Numbered from the stretch's first letter, positions 9,344-19,723 are shown. The stretch is DNA of 64,000 nucleotides from CAWJAP01 sp963834365 (GCA_963834365.1 CAWIBS010000007.1:62001-126000); one strand, 5' to 3'. Notes: a model not told the origin generated them from the letters alone. A program made the numbers and translations.

Positions 9344-12300
9344 ATGCACCGCACTGCCTGCCTGCTCGCCCTCCTGCTGCTGATTCCCTTCGCCGTCCCT
9401 GGCGTGCGCCTCGATGGCGCGCAGCCCGCCGGCGCGGGGTCACGCGCGGCGGTGAATCTCAGCCAGACCGAAGCGGCCCGGCTCGCCAGGACCGAGCGCG
9501 AACGTGTGCGCGTGGACCTGCCGCCGGGTCTCGAGCTGTCGGTCTGGGCGCCCGAGAAGCTGATCGTCGATCCGGTCGCGATCGACATCGATCCGCGCGG
9601 CACGCTGTATGTCACGAGCACGGCGCGGAACAACATGCCGCTCGACATCCGCGGCCACGAGAACTGGATGTCGCTGGTCCACACGCTGAGGACGGTGGAC
9701 GACCTGCGCGACTTCTACCGGAAGGAGATGGCGCCCGAGCGCAGCGACAAGAATCCCTGGATTCCGGATCTGAACAACGACGGCTCGCGCGACATCCGCG
9801 ACCTCAGCGAGTTGAAGGAGCGCGTGTATCGGGTCGAGGATACCGACCGCGACGGCGTCGCCGACCGGTCGCAAATCGTCGCGGAGGGATTCAACGAGGA
9901 TCCGGCCTGGGACATCCTGGGTGGCGTGCTCTACCACGACGGCGACCTCATCGTCGGCGTGCCGCCGGGCGTGTATCGGCTGCGCGACGGCGACGGGGAC
10001 GGCGTGTTCGACCGTCAGACGACGATCAGCGAGGGGTTCAATACGCACCCGGCCTTCGGCGGGCACGGGGTCTCGGGCGTCATGATCGGCCCGGACGGCC
10101 GGCTGTACTGGGAGGTGGGCGACATCGGGCTCCATCTCGTCGATGCGGCGGGGAAGACCTGGTCCTATCCCAACCAGGGGGCCGTGGTGCGGTCCGAGAT
10201 CGACGGCTCGAACTTCGAGGTGTTTGCCGCGGGACTCCGCAACCTCCAGGAGTTCTCGTTCGACGATCGCGGCCACCTGATCAGCGTGGACAACGACGGC
10301 GATCACGAGGGCGAGAACGAGCGGCTCGTGTATCTGCCGTACGGCTCGGACAGCGGATGGCGCTCCAACTGGCAGTACGGCAAGTACACCGACGCCAGCA
10401 ACAACCGCTACAACGTCTGGATGGACGAGGCCATGTTCAAGACGCGGCACGACGGCCAGGCGGCGCACATCGTGCCTCCGGTGGCGCCGTGGCACGCCGG
10501 GCCTTCGGGCATGGCCTACAACCCCGGCACCGCCCTCTCGGCCGAGTGGAGCCAGCACTTCTTCGTCTCGAGCTTTGCGGGCTCGGCGGACACCGCGCGC
10601 ATCTACGCGTTCACGCTGGATGAGTCTGGCGCCGGCTTCACGATGAACAGCGAGAAGGTGCTGCTCCGCGGCGTGTTGACGGTGGGCATGAAGATCGGGC
10701 CCGACGGCGCCCTCTATCTCACCGACTGGATCTCGGGCTGGGATTCGAAGAACAACGGCCGTCTCTGGAAGCTCGACGCGCCGGCGGAGGCCGGCTCGGC
10801 GACACGGAAGGAGGTGCAGGCGCTGCTCCTGGCAGACTTCGCCGGCCGGAGCGCCGCGGAGGTGGCGGCGCTGCTTCGTCATCGGGACATGCGCGTCCGC
10901 CAGAAGGCGCAATTCGATCTCGTGCGCCGCGGGGACGTCGAGACGCTCGCCGCCGCCGCGCGCGAGCGGGCGCACCTGCTCGCGCGTCTCCACGGCCTGT
11001 GGGGCATCGCGCAGCTCGCGCGCCGCGAGGCGCGCCACGCGCCGTTGCTCGTCGCCGTTCCTCGGCGACCGGGACGCGGAGGTGCGGGCGCAGGCGGCCC
11101 GCCTGATTGGGGATATCAAGTACGCCGGCGCCAGCGATCGGCTGCTTCCGCTTCTCAAGGATCCGGCGCCCAGGGTCCGGTTCTTTGCGGCGGAGGCTCT
11201 CGGGCGCGTCGGGTTCAAGCCCGCGGTGCCGGCGCTGGTCGAGATGCTCGCCAGGAACGACGGAAGGGATGCGTATCTCCACCACGCCGGCAGCCTCGCG
11301 CTCGCCTCGATGGGTGATGCCGCGGCGCTCGAAGCGCTGGCGTCGCACGCGTCCGCCGCCGTCCGTACGTCTGCCGTCGTCGCGCTGCGGCGGATGCGGC
11401 ACCCCGGCGTCGCCCGGTTCCTCGCCGACCGCGACGAGCGGGTCGTGACGGAAGCCGCCCGGGCGATCAATGACGACGGGTCGATCGCGGCGGCTGTCCC
11501 GCAGCTGGCGGCGCTGCTGGGATCGTCGCGCAGCACCAGCGAACCGCTGCTGCGGCGTGCGATCAACGCGAACCTCCGCGTCGGCACCAGGGAGGCGATT
11601 GACCGCGTGGCTGCCCTGGCCGGCGACGCGTCGCGCCCGGAGGCGCTGCGCGTGGAGGCGATCGCGGCGCTGGGCGTCTGGCCTGCGCCATCGCCCATGG
11701 ATCGCGTGGACGGGTTCTATCTGGCCTCGGTGGACCTTCAGGCGACGGGTCAGTCGGCGAGCGGGGTCTCGCGGCGGGACGGCGCCGCGGCGCGCGCGGC
11801 GGTCCAGCGTCTCATCGACGAGGTCGCGAAGGACGAGGACACGTCGTCCGACATGAAGGTCGCCCTGGCCGACGCCGCCGGCCGGCTCGAGGTCGAGACG
11901 GCCGCACCGATCCTGCTGGCCCAGCTCCGGACGGACACCTCGCTGGCCGTTCGACTTGCAGCCCTGCGTGCGCTGCAGACGATGAAGGCAGGAAGCATGG
12001 AGGAGCTGATGCAGGTGGCGATCGCCGACAAGGAGCCCGAGGTGCGGCGGGCGGCGATCGGCATCCTGCCGTCGCTCCCGATCAGCGCGGCCGCCAAGGT
12101 CGAGCACGTGGCGGCCATCGTCAAGAGCGGATCGCTGGCCGAGAAGCAAGGGGCGCTGGAGGTCCTCGGCGGGTTGAAGACGCCGGAATCGAGGCGTCTG
12201 CTCGGCACGTATCTGGACGATCTCACGGCCGGACGGATTCCGGCGGAGCTGCAGATCGACCTGCTCGATGCCGTGCAGACCGACGGCTCGCTCGAGCCGC

Positions 12301-12792
12301 GGCTGGAGGCGTACCAGAAGGCACGCAAAGCCGACACGCTGGTGGACGCGTTCCGTGAGGGGCTGCTGAGCGGCGGCGACGACAAGCGCGGCTGGCAGCG
12401 TCGCGAACGAGAACCCGGCGGCCGAATGCACGCGCTGCCACGCGGTCCGTGGCCGGGGATCGGACGTCGGACCGAGCCTCACGACGATCGGGTCGACGCT
12501 GACCCGCGAGCAACTGCTCGAGGCGCTCGTCGTGCCCAATGCGCGCATCGCGCCGGGGTTCGGCATGGTCGCCATCACGCTCCGCAACGGACAGCGGATC
12601 GACGCCACGCTCCGCGACGAGACCGACACGCACGTCGTCGTGACCGAAGGGACGCCGCCGGTCGAGCGGCGCATTCCGAAGGCGGACATCGCCGAACGGA
12701 CGAACCCCATTTCGGCGATGCCTCCGCTCGGGCTGATCCTCAAGCCGCGCGACGTGCGCGATCTGGTGGAGATGCTGACGACTCTGAAGTAG
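9344..12792 (+). CDS. PVC-type heme-binding protein with propeller and HEAT repeats (two frameshifts)
   Basis: A secreted protein of about 1,150 residues. Signal peptide (MHRTACLLALLLLIPFAVPGVRL), then a membrane-bound-dehydrogenase-type beta-propeller (about 60-470; LSVWAPEKLIVDPVAIDIDP, WRSNWQYGKY, PDGALYLTDW), then a long HEAT-repeat solenoid, and a C-terminal cytochrome c domain with heme motif CTRCH near 12440. This is the layout of the Pirellula/Verrucomicrobium heme-binding family. Two one-base insertions break it as read: about 11060 (before FLGDRDAEVRAQAARL) and about 12401 (before ANENPAAECTRCH). It likely acts in periplasmic sugar or alcohol oxidation with electron transfer to a cytochrome; the c-type cytochrome at 12899 is a candidate partner. 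Confidence 0.8.
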
Positions 12793-12898
12793 GCCACGGA
12801 CCGAATCTGACCAGATCCGACATGGACTATGCGGCTGGCCTGCGAGACGTCACCCAACCAGCAGGCAGGGTCGAGCCCGGCGGGAGATGGAGGTTGCG

Positions 12899-13507
12899 AT
12901 GGTCGGCATGCTCCGTGCGGCGCTGCTCCTCATCGTGCTCGGCGGCGTCGTTTTCGGCGCCGCGCTGTATCTCGTCGCGCGTCGGGGGGTGAGCACCCGA
13001 ACCGAACCGAGCCGGATCGAAGCGCTGCTCGCTCGCACCGTGCGGCGGCTGGCCGTGCCGGGCGACGTCAAGGCGCGACCCAACCCGGTGCCGAAGACGC
13101 CCGAGGCGATCAGGTCGGGCCTCGAGCACTTTGCCGATCACTGCGCGATCTGCCACGGCAACGACGGCAGCGGCGAGGTGGCGATCGGCCGGAGCCTGTA
13201 TCCGAAGGCGCCAGACATGCGGACGCAGCCGACACAGTCACTCTCCGACGGTGAGATCTTCGCGATCATCGAGAACGGCATTCGCCTGACCGGGATGCCC
13301 GCGTGGGGGACCGGCACGGCCGAAGGCGAGCGTGAGTCGTGGCATCTCGTGCACTTCATCCGGCATTTGCCCAAGATCACACCGGGCGAGGTTGCGGACA
13401 TGGAGGCGTTGAACCCACGCAGTCCCGCCGAGTATCGCGAAGATGAGGAGACCCGCCGGTTCCTCGAGGGAGACGATGCCGCACCCAAGCCGAAACCGCA
13501 TCACTGA
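12899..13507 (+). CDS. Membrane-anchored c-type cytochrome
   Basis: About 202 residues: one N-terminal membrane helix (MLRAALLLIVLGGVVFGAALYLVA), a linker, and a single cytochrome c domain with heme motif CAICH followed by GNDGSGEVAIGRSLYPKAPDM and a distal region with IRLTGMPAWG that can supply the Met axial ligand. ATG 12899 is preferred over ATG 12887 because GGAGG at 12889-12893 is then well placed. It follows the heme/HEAT protein by about 100 bases and precedes the copA gene, so it may carry electrons for either. Confidence 0.85.
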   Translation: MVGMLRAALLLIVLGGVVFGAALYLVARRGVSTRTEPSRIEALLARTVRRLAVPGDVKARPNPVPKTPEAIRSGLEHFADHCAICHGNDGSGEVAIGRSLYPKAPDMRTQPTQSLSDGEIFAIIENGIRLTGMPAWGTGTAEGERESWHLVHFIRHLPKITPGEVADMEALNPRSPAEYREDEETRRFLEGDDAAPKPKPHH

Positions 13508-13524
13508 GCACCGATGCAGACCAT

Positions 13525-13595
13525 GGGCCCGCCAAGGTGGCGCCGGGCTTCAGCCCGGCCTCCGCGGGCCCGGCCGGCCTGAAGGCCGGCGCCAC
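13525..13595. repeat. REP element, second copy
   Basis: Shares gggcccgccaaggtggcgcc, gggcttcagcccggcct and cgcgggcc with the core at 7186-7258, ending in a strong stem ggccggcctgaaggccggc. It lies between the cytochrome and copA genes and could form a transcript-end hairpin. The terminal arms found around the first copy are missing here. Confidence 0.65.
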
Positions 13596-13666
13596 TCATT
13601 TCCATTCCAGGAGGGCGCTCCGCCAGCCGCGCCGGCGCTGGTCGCGCCGCGATTCGATTAACAGTC

Positions 13667-15504
13667 ATGAGCTCAGAAAGTGAATGGTCGGAGCTGCGAA
13701 ACGAGCGGCCCTCCCGGCGGACCTTCGTGAAGGGCCTGGCCATCGGCGGCGCCGCGGCCGGACTCGCAGCATGGCATGTCGACGCGTGGGGTCAGACGGC
13801 TGAGGGCCCGCAGAGATGGGACAGGGCTTCAGGCCCGTCAGGACCAGGCGCACTTCACGGCACCGACTTCGACCTGCGCATCGGTGAGACGACGGTCGAT
13901 TTCACGGGCTCGCCGCGCCGCGCTTTCACCATCAACGGATCGCTTCCGGCGCCGACGCTGCGATGGCGTGAAGGCGACACGGTGACGGTCCGTGTGTCGA
14001 ACGCCCTCCGTGAAGACGCGTCCATCCACTGGCACGGCATCGTGCTGCCGGCCAACATGGACGGCGTGCCCGGCCTGAGCTTCGACGGCATCGCCCCGGG
14101 CGAGACCTACGTGTACCGTTTCCGGGTCCGGCAGAGCGGCACCTACTGGTATCACAGCCACTCCGGCTTTCAGGAGCAGCGTGGCGTGTACGGCCCGCTC
14201 GTCATCGATCCGATCGCCCCGGAGCCGTTCGCGTGCGATCGCGAGCACGTCGTGATGCTCACCGACTGGTCGGACGAAGACCCGGTGCGCATGCTGTCGA
14301 AGCTGAAGAAGCAGTCGGACTACTACAACTTCCGCCAGCCGACCCTTGGCGATTTCTTCCGCGACGCACGCCGCAGCGGGCTCGGTGCCGCGCTGGCCGA
14401 GCGCGAGGCGTGGGGCCGGATGCGCATGAACCGCTCCGACCTCGCCGACGTTGGCGGATCGACCTACACCTACCTGCTGAACGGCCAGACGCCGGCCGCC
14501 AACTGGACCGGGCTGTTCAAGCCGGGCGAGCGCGTCCGCCTGCGGTTCATCAACGGATCCGCGATGTCGTACTTCGACGTGAGGATTCCGGGGTTGAAGA
14601 TGACCGTGGTCGCGGCCGATGGCCTCCACGTCCATCCGGTCACGGTTGACGAGTTCCGCATCGCCGTCGCCGAGACGCTGGACGCGATCGTCGAGCCCGC
14701 CGGACAGGACGCCTTCACCCTTTTCGCACAGCCGATGGATCGGACGGGCTTCGCGCGCGGCACGCTCGCCGTGCGCCCCGGCCTCGCGGCGCCGGTGCCG
14801 GCCGTCGATGCACGTCCGCTGGTGACGATGGCCGACATGGGCCACGGCGGGCACGGCAGCGCTGCCACCAAGACGCCGGCGCCAACCGCGTCCCGGATCC
14901 TCATGCCGGCCACCGAATGCCGCAGACAACTCCGCCCGATCCGCATGCGGGCCATGGTGGTGCTCCCACGGCTGCGGCCCCGCCATCGCATCCCGCCAGC
15001 GAGCGCGGCAACCCGATGGTGGACATGCAGACCCTCGCCCCCGCGTCGCGTCTCGACGACCCGGGCATCGGCCTGCGCGGCAACGGACGCCGGGTGCTGA
15101 CCTACGCCGACCTGCGCAGCCTGTCCGGGGATCCCGACGGTCGCGAGCCGGGCCGCACGCTGGAGCTGCACCTGACCGGTCACATGGAACGGTTCGTCTG
15201 GTCCTTCGACGGCGTCACGTTCGGCGCCGCGCACCCGCTCCGCCTGACCTACGGCGAGCGTCTGCGGATCGTGCTGGTCAACGACACGATGATGGCGCAC
15301 CCGATCCATCTGCACGGCATGTGGAGCGATCTCGAGGACGATGCCGGGGCATTCCAGCTGCGGAAGCACACCGTGGACATGCCTCCCGGCACGACGCGCC
15401 GCTACCGCGTCACGGCCGACGCGCTCGGACGCTGGGCGTATCACTGCCATCTCCTGTTTCACATGGAGACGGGCATGTTCCGGGAAGTGAGGGTCGAGGA
15501 GTGA
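13667..15504 (+). CDS. copA: CopA-type copper-resistance multicopper oxidase (one frameshift)
   Basis: A periplasmic cuproxidase of about 612 residues exported by Tat: the twin-arginine motif RRTFVKG is near residue 17. Copper ligands appear in canonical order: IHWHGIVLP, YWYHSHSGFQEQ, then a Met/His-rich copper-binding stretch (MADMGHGGHG ... PDPHAGH ... PDPHAGHGG) typical of CopA/PcoA, and finally AHPIHLHGMW and YHCHLLFHMETGM. The frame changes near 14895, where one missing base (or two extra) would join TKTPAPTAS to DPHAGH. It overlaps copB by 4 bases, so the two are translationally coupled. Function by family: periplasmic Cu(I) oxidation and copper sequestration. Confidence 0.88.
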
Positions 15505-16370
15505 GAGCGGCTGCCGTCGGCCTGCTCGCGATGCTCACTTCGGCGGGAATCGCTCCGCCATTGCGCGCACAGGGCCATCACGGAAGCGAGCAGGCCAGAC
15601 CGGATCCGAAACCGGAGCAGACCTCACCCGTGCCGGGCACGCCGGAACGCTCCGCGGCCGCGCAGCCGCCGGCGATCCCGCCCCTGACCGACGCCGACCG
15701 CCGGGCAGCCTTTCCGGACGTGAAGGGCCATGCGGTGCACGACGAGGCGGTGCATGCGTTCGTCCTCTTCGATCAGCTCGAATGGCAGGGGAGCGAAGCC
15801 GGCGGGATCAATCTCGACAGCCGGGGCTGGGTCGGCCGCGATCGCGACCGGCTCTGGTTCCGATCGGAGGTCGAGAGCGATGACGGGCGCGTCGATCACG
15901 CGGAGGCGCATGTTCTCTATGGACGTGCGGTGGCGCGCTGGTGGGAGCTCGTCGCGGGAATCCGGCAGGACGTGCGTCCCGGCCCGGCGCGGACGTGGGC
16001 GGCTCTCGGCATGCAGGGGTTGGCGCCATACTGGTTGGAGATCGAAGCGACGGCGTATCTGAGCGGGTCGGGGCACAGCGCCGCGCGCCTGAAAGTGGAA
16101 CACGAGCTCCGTCTGACGAATCGGCTGATCGCTCAGCCGCTCGTCGAGATGAACCTGTACGGCAAGTCGGATCCCGAACGGGGCATCGGGGCGGGGTTGA
16201 GCGACCTGGAGGCCGGCCTGCGCGTCCGTTACGAGTTTCGGCGTGAGGTGGCGCCGTACGCCGGCGTCACCTGGACACGGACATTCGGCGAGACGCGAGA
16301 GCACGCCGCGCGAGCAGGCGAGCGGCTGGGCGGGGCGCGGCTGGCGGCGGGTCTGCGTTTCTGGTATTGA
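15501..16370 (+). CDS. copB: CopB-type outer-membrane copper-resistance protein
   Basis: 289 residues. The GTG start overlaps the copA stop (GTGA). Signal peptide to about residue 25 (LRAQ), a Pro/Glu/His linker, then the CopB/PcoB barrel: HAFVLFDQLEWQ, DRDRLWFRSEVE, HVLYGRAVARWWELVAGIRQD, ending in GGARLAAGLRFWY with a C-terminal aromatic typical of barrels inserted by BAM. The usual Met-rich N-terminal stretch of proteobacterial CopB is short and Met-poor here. It works with CopA in copper tolerance. Confidence 0.9.
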   Translation: MRAAAVGLLAMLTSAGIAPPLRAQGHHGSEQARPDPKPEQTSPVPGTPERSAAAQPPAIPPLTDADRRAAFPDVKGHAVHDEAVHAFVLFDQLEWQGSEAGGINLDSRGWVGRDRDRLWFRSEVESDDGRVDHAEAHVLYGRAVARWWELVAGIRQDVRPGPARTWAALGMQGLAPYWLEIEATAYLSGSGHSAARLKVEHELRLTNRLIAQPLVEMNLYGKSDPERGIGAGLSDLEAGLRVRYEFRREVAPYAGVTWTRTFGETREHAARAGERLGGARLAAGLRFWY

Positions 16371-16375
16371 CTGGG

Positions 16376-16437
16376 GAGCTGGGCGACTGGGCGACTGGGC
16401 GGGCACTGGGCGACTTGGGGGCTGGGCGACTGGGCGC
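16376..16437. repeat. Degenerate tgggcgac tandem array
   Basis: Repeats of ctgggcga/actgggcg with a few variants (ctggggag, cttggggg) fill the gap between copB and the next gene. The strand is almost pure G/T/C with a strong G bias and no reading frame of note. Confidence 0.7.
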
Positions 16438-16453
16438 GAATCGGGAGGTCACG

Positions 16454-16780
16454 ATGAATCGCCGTCTGATGATCGCGATGTGTGCAGCGATTCTGTGGGC
16501 GTCACCGCCGGCGGCCTTCGCGCACGAGGGTCACGATCACAAGGTCATGGGCACGCTGACGCAGGCGGCGTCCGACCACGTGCGGGTCAAGACCAAGGAC
16601 GGCAAGGAGGTCACGATCCAGGTCACGACGGCCACCCGAATCGTGCGAGGCCAGCAGCCGGTGAAGCTCGCGGAGGTGGAGCCGGGTACGCGCGTGGTCG
16701 TGACAGCCATCTCCGAGAAACAGCAGATGCGCGCGAAGCTGATTCAGGTGGCGGCGGCGCCGGCCCCCGCGTCGAAGTGA
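16454..16780 (+). CDS. Small exported His-rich beta protein, copper-operon associated
   Basis: 108 residues. Signal peptide (MNRRLMIAMCAAILWASPPAAFA) followed at once by HEGHDHK, a plausible metal-binding N-terminus on the mature protein. Then a small all-beta domain (VMGTLTQAASDHVRVKTKDGKEVTIQVTTATRI ... GTRVVVTAI) resembling the DUF5666/OB-like domains of bacterial periplasmic proteins. The ATG at 16454 has GGAGG at 16444-16448. It is the third gene after copA-copB in the same direction, which suggests a periplasmic copper-binding accessory; that role is inferred. Confidence 0.75.
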   Translation: MNRRLMIAMCAAILWASPPAAFAHEGHDHKVMGTLTQAASDHVRVKTKDGKEVTIQVTTATRIVRGQQPVKLAEVEPGTRVVVTAISEKQQMRAKLIQVAAAPAPASK

Positions 16781-16806
16781 GCTTCCAATGCCCGCCGGAC
16801 CTAAAG

Positions 16807-16857
16807 GTCCGGCCTACCGGTGAGTCCGGCCTACCGGTGAATCCGGCCTACCGGTGA
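16807..16857. repeat. Three tandem 17-bp repeats with a palindromic core
   Basis: Units 16807-16823, 16824-16840 and 16841-16857, each gtccggcctaccggtga (the third starts with a). Each carries the self-complementary accggt. They lie in the 227-base spacer before the AAC(3)-like gene. Confidence 0.8.
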
Positions 16858-16904
16858 GGCCGCGGCAAATCGGTAGGGCGGGGCTTCAGCCGCGCCGAGC
16901 GAGA

Positions 16905-17000
16905 CCGAGGACCGAAGACCGAAGACCGAAGACCGGACCAAAGACCAAAGACCAAAGACCAGAGACCAAAGACCAAAGACCGAAGACTGAAGACCCAAGA
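16905..17000. repeat. gaccgaa/gaccaaa heptamer array reaching the next start codon
   Basis: About twelve tandem heptamers (gaccgaa, then gaccaaa, gaccaga) run to within a few bases of the GTG at 17008. They are the same family as the array at 1600. Confidence 0.8.
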
Positions 17001-17007
17001 AACCAGC

Positions 17008-17838
17008 GTGCATTCACGCGCACAACTCGCCGCCGATTTCGGCGCGCTGGGCGTCCGCACCGGCGACTGCCTCATGGTCCACGCGTCGGTACGCGCCGTC
17101 GGAGACGTAGCCGGCGGTCCGGACCAGATACACCTCGCGCTCAAGGACGTGGTCTCTGCCACGGGCACGCTCCTGATGTATGCGGGATGCCCGCGCTACT
17201 ACGACGAGATCGGGCGCGGCAACCTCACGCCCGACGAGGAACGCGAGGTGCGCGAGAAGCTGCCGCCATTCGACCCGCTCGGCGCGCGCTCGGCGCGCGA
17301 TCACGGTGTGCTCGTCGAGTTCCTGCGCACGTCGCCCGGCGCGCGCGTCAATCACCATGTGACGCGGTTCGTCGCCTGGGGCGCGCAAGCCGGCTACCTG
17401 TTGTCGGTCCAGCCATGGGACTACGCGCTGGGCGAGGGTTCGGCGCTCGACCGTCTCCTCGATCTCGACGGCCGCATCCTGCTCCTCGGTGCGGACCACG
17501 ACGCGGTCACCTTCCTCCACTATGCGGAGCACGTCGTGGACATCCCGGACAAGCGCATCGCGCGGTACGAGGTGCCGATCGACCAGCACGGCGTGCGTGT
17601 GTGGCGGGCGCAGGAGGAAGTGGATTCGGCTGACGGCGCCCATGCCAACTGGCCCGATCGGTTCTTCGCGAAGATCATCGGCGCCTATCTGGCGCGCGAA
17701 GGCAATCGGGGCGCCCGGGTCGGTGCTGCCGCGTGCTACCTCATCCCCGCACGAAGCCTGCTGGCGTTCGCGCTCCCGGTCATGCGTGCCGTGGCGGCAG
17801 ATCCCCGCGCCGCCGACGGCCTGCGCGAGCTCGCCTGA
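17008..17838 (+). CDS. AAC(3)-family aminoglycoside N-acetyltransferase-like protein
   Basis: 276 residues matching the Antibiotic_NAT fold across its length: DCLMVHASVRAVG near the N-terminus, PFDPLGARSARDHGVLVEFLRTSPGA in the middle, RILLLGADHDAVTFLHYAEH, and a C-terminal acidic/Tyr region. These enzymes transfer acetyl from acetyl-CoA to the 3-amino group of 2-deoxystreptamine aminoglycosides, but chromosomal members of soil bacteria are often of unknown substrate. GTG 17008 is the first codon after the heptamer array; no Shine-Dalgarno sequence is visible because the array occupies that place. An internal start is possible but would cut into conserved sequence. Confidence 0.85.
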   Translation: MHSRAQLAADFGALGVRTGDCLMVHASVRAVGDVAGGPDQIHLALKDVVSATGTLLMYAGCPRYYDEIGRGNLTPDEEREVREKLPPFDPLGARSARDHGVLVEFLRTSPGARVNHHVTRFVAWGAQAGYLLSVQPWDYALGEGSALDRLLDLDGRILLLGADHDAVTFLHYAEHVVDIPDKRIARYEVPIDQHGVRVWRAQEEVDSADGAHANWPDRFFAKIIGAYLAREGNRGARVGAAACYLIPARSLLAFALPVMRAVAADPRAADGLRELA

Positions 17839-17908
17839 CGCGCGGCCCGCCGCCGATCGCTATACTTCTGGCCGTCCCGGACATCACGGTTCTGCGAACG
17901 AGGAGACC

Positions 17909-19723
17909 ATGTCCACGTCCGTCGTGCTCCTGAAACGCTCGGCCTGGCTCGGCGTGCTGCTCGCCGTGTCCCAGCTCATGGGAGCGGCACCGCCGCCCAT
18001 CGTCATCGACACGCCGATGGCGGCGCCGGCCTGGGCCGTGCTCGAACGCCGTCTCCTCGCCGAGCAGGTGCCGGCCTGCCGCGAGTTCTACCGGAAGTAC
18101 TACGACGATCGCGGCCACATCCAGTGCTTCCTGCGCTGGGGTGCGAACGACGGCCCGGACGATGCCTTCGAGAACTTCAACCGCTGGCCCGAGCTCCACG
18201 CGCTCGGCGCCGACGATGAGATCCAGCAGCTCTATCTGAAGGCGCATGACGGCATGCTGCGGCAGTACGCCGAGGCGAAGACGACGCAGGTTCCGGCGGG
18301 GCGCGACGGCATGTACGTGAAGGAGTTCTCGGCGCAATCCGACTGGATGCATCACGGCGAAGGGCTGCAGCTGTTCAATCGCATGGCGTTGTCGGGGCCC
18401 GACCTGCCGTCGTACCGCGAACGCGCGCAGCGTTTCGCGGCGCTCTACATGGGCGACGACCCCGAGGCGCCGAATTACGACCCCGAGCGCAAGCTCATTC
18501 GCTCGATGATCAACGGCAGCCGCGGGCCGATGCTGCGGCCGGCCACCGCGCTCGACTGGGTCGGCGATCCGTTCGACGTGCAGGGGTTCGTCGCGCTGCA
18601 CGGCGAGCGCACGTTCGACCAGTTCCTGAAGCACTACGAGGAATACACAGACGTCGTCGGCGATCACTTCCTGAACCTGGTCGCCACGACGCTGCCGACC
18701 AACGCCTACCTGGTGACGGGCGACGCGAAATACCGCCGCTGGATCGTCGACTACATGGACGCGTGGCTCGCACGCATGCAGCAGAACGGCGGCGTCATCC
18801 CGAGCTTCGTCGATCTCGACGGTCGCATCGGCGGGCCGGGAGGCAAGTGGTGGGGCAACGCGTATGGCTGGGGCTTCAGTCCGATCAATCCCGTGACCGG
18901 CAAGCGCGAGGATCGCAACCGCATTCCGCGCGCGCTCGTCGGATTCAGCAACGCCCTGCTGGTCACCGGCGATCAGAAGTACGTGGACGGCTGGCGGACG
19001 ATGATCGAGTCCGTCAACAAGCACGCGCGACGGACGGGTTCCCGTCCGGAGTACCCGACGATGCACGGGGCCGACGGGTGGTATGGGTGGCGAGGCGAGC
19101 CCTGGAGCGTCGGGGCGCTCGAGGTGTGGTACTGGTCGATGCGCGCCGACGACCGGTCGCGGGTGCCGGCGAGTCCATGGATCGACTTCCTCGAAGGCCG
19201 CAACCCGGGATATCCGGAATCGGCGCTTCGCAGCGACCTGGACGAGATGTCGAAAGCCGTGGCCGGGATGCGTGCCGACCGCACGCCGCCCGGCAAGCGC
19301 CTGGCCGACAACATGCTCGACCTGAATCCGGCGGCGACAGAGGCGCTCGTCAGGCTGATGCTCGGCGCGCTGGTGCCAGGCCGGGAGGGCGGGCTGCTCA
19401 ACGCCCGACTGCGCTACTTCGACGCGGTGCGTCGTCGGGCCGGCGTGCCGGAGCGCGTCGGTGCGCTCGTCTCGGGACTCGGCGATCGGCAGACGGTCGT
19501 GACGCTCGTGAATCTCAGCGCGAAGGAACCACGCACAGTGGTCGTCCAGGCCGGCGGCTATGCCGAGCACCAGTTCGAGTCGATCACGTGGAACGGACGG
19601 ACCGAGCGGCTCGACGCACGCGATTTCACCGTGCGGCTCGAGCCGGGGGCCGGTGCGACGCTGACGCTCGCGATGCGCCGGTACGTGAACCAGCCGACGG
19701 TGCAATTTCCGTGGAATCGATAA
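17909..19723 (+). CDS. Exported protein of unknown function, probable alpha/alpha barrel
   Basis: 604 residues. ATG 17909 has AGGAG at 17901-17905. A signal peptide (SAWLGVLLAVSQLMGA) is followed by a large domain rich in paired helices with many Trp/Tyr/His residues (FLRWGANDGPDDAFENFNRW, SDWMHHGEGLQLFNRMAL, WWGNAYGWGFSPINPVTGKREDRNRIPRA). A C-terminal beta domain of about 120 residues begins around RVGALVSGLGDRQTVVTLVNLS and ends WNR. The organisation resembles polysaccharide lyases and glycoside hydrolases with an alpha/alpha toroid plus a beta cap, but I recognise no catalytic signature, so the enzyme class is a guess. Confidence 0.7.
   Translation: MSTSVVLLKRSAWLGVLLAVSQLMGAAPPPIVIDTPMAAPAWAVLERRLLAEQVPACREFYRKYYDDRGHIQCFLRWGANDGPDDAFENFNRWPELHALGADDEIQQLYLKAHDGMLRQYAEAKTTQVPAGRDGMYVKEFSAQSDWMHHGEGLQLFNRMALSGPDLPSYRERAQRFAALYMGDDPEAPNYDPERKLIRSMINGSRGPMLRPATALDWVGDPFDVQGFVALHGERTFDQFLKHYEEYTDVVGDHFLNLVATTLPTNAYLVTGDAKYRRWIVDYMDAWLARMQQNGGVIPSFVDLDGRIGGPGGKWWGNAYGWGFSPINPVTGKREDRNRIPRALVGFSNALLVTGDQKYVDGWRTMIESVNKHARRTGSRPEYPTMHGADGWYGWRGEPWSVGALEVWYWSMRADDRSRVPASPWIDFLEGRNPGYPESALRSDLDEMSKAVAGMRADRTPPGKRLADNMLDLNPAATEALVRLMLGALVPGREGGLLNARLRYFDAVRRRAGVPERVGALVSGLGDRQTVVTLVNLSAKEPRTVVVQAGGYAEHQFESITWNGRTERLDARDFTVRLEPGAGATLTLAMRRYVNQPTVQFPWNR

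Noticed and set aside
7819..9684. 621-residue minus-strand frame
   Set aside because: Antisense to the TonB receptor and the start of the heme/HEAT gene, which have strong family motifs.
17835..17870. Promoter with tatact at 17861 before the 604-residue gene
   Set aside because: No -35 box at acceptable spacing; the match is a single hexamer.
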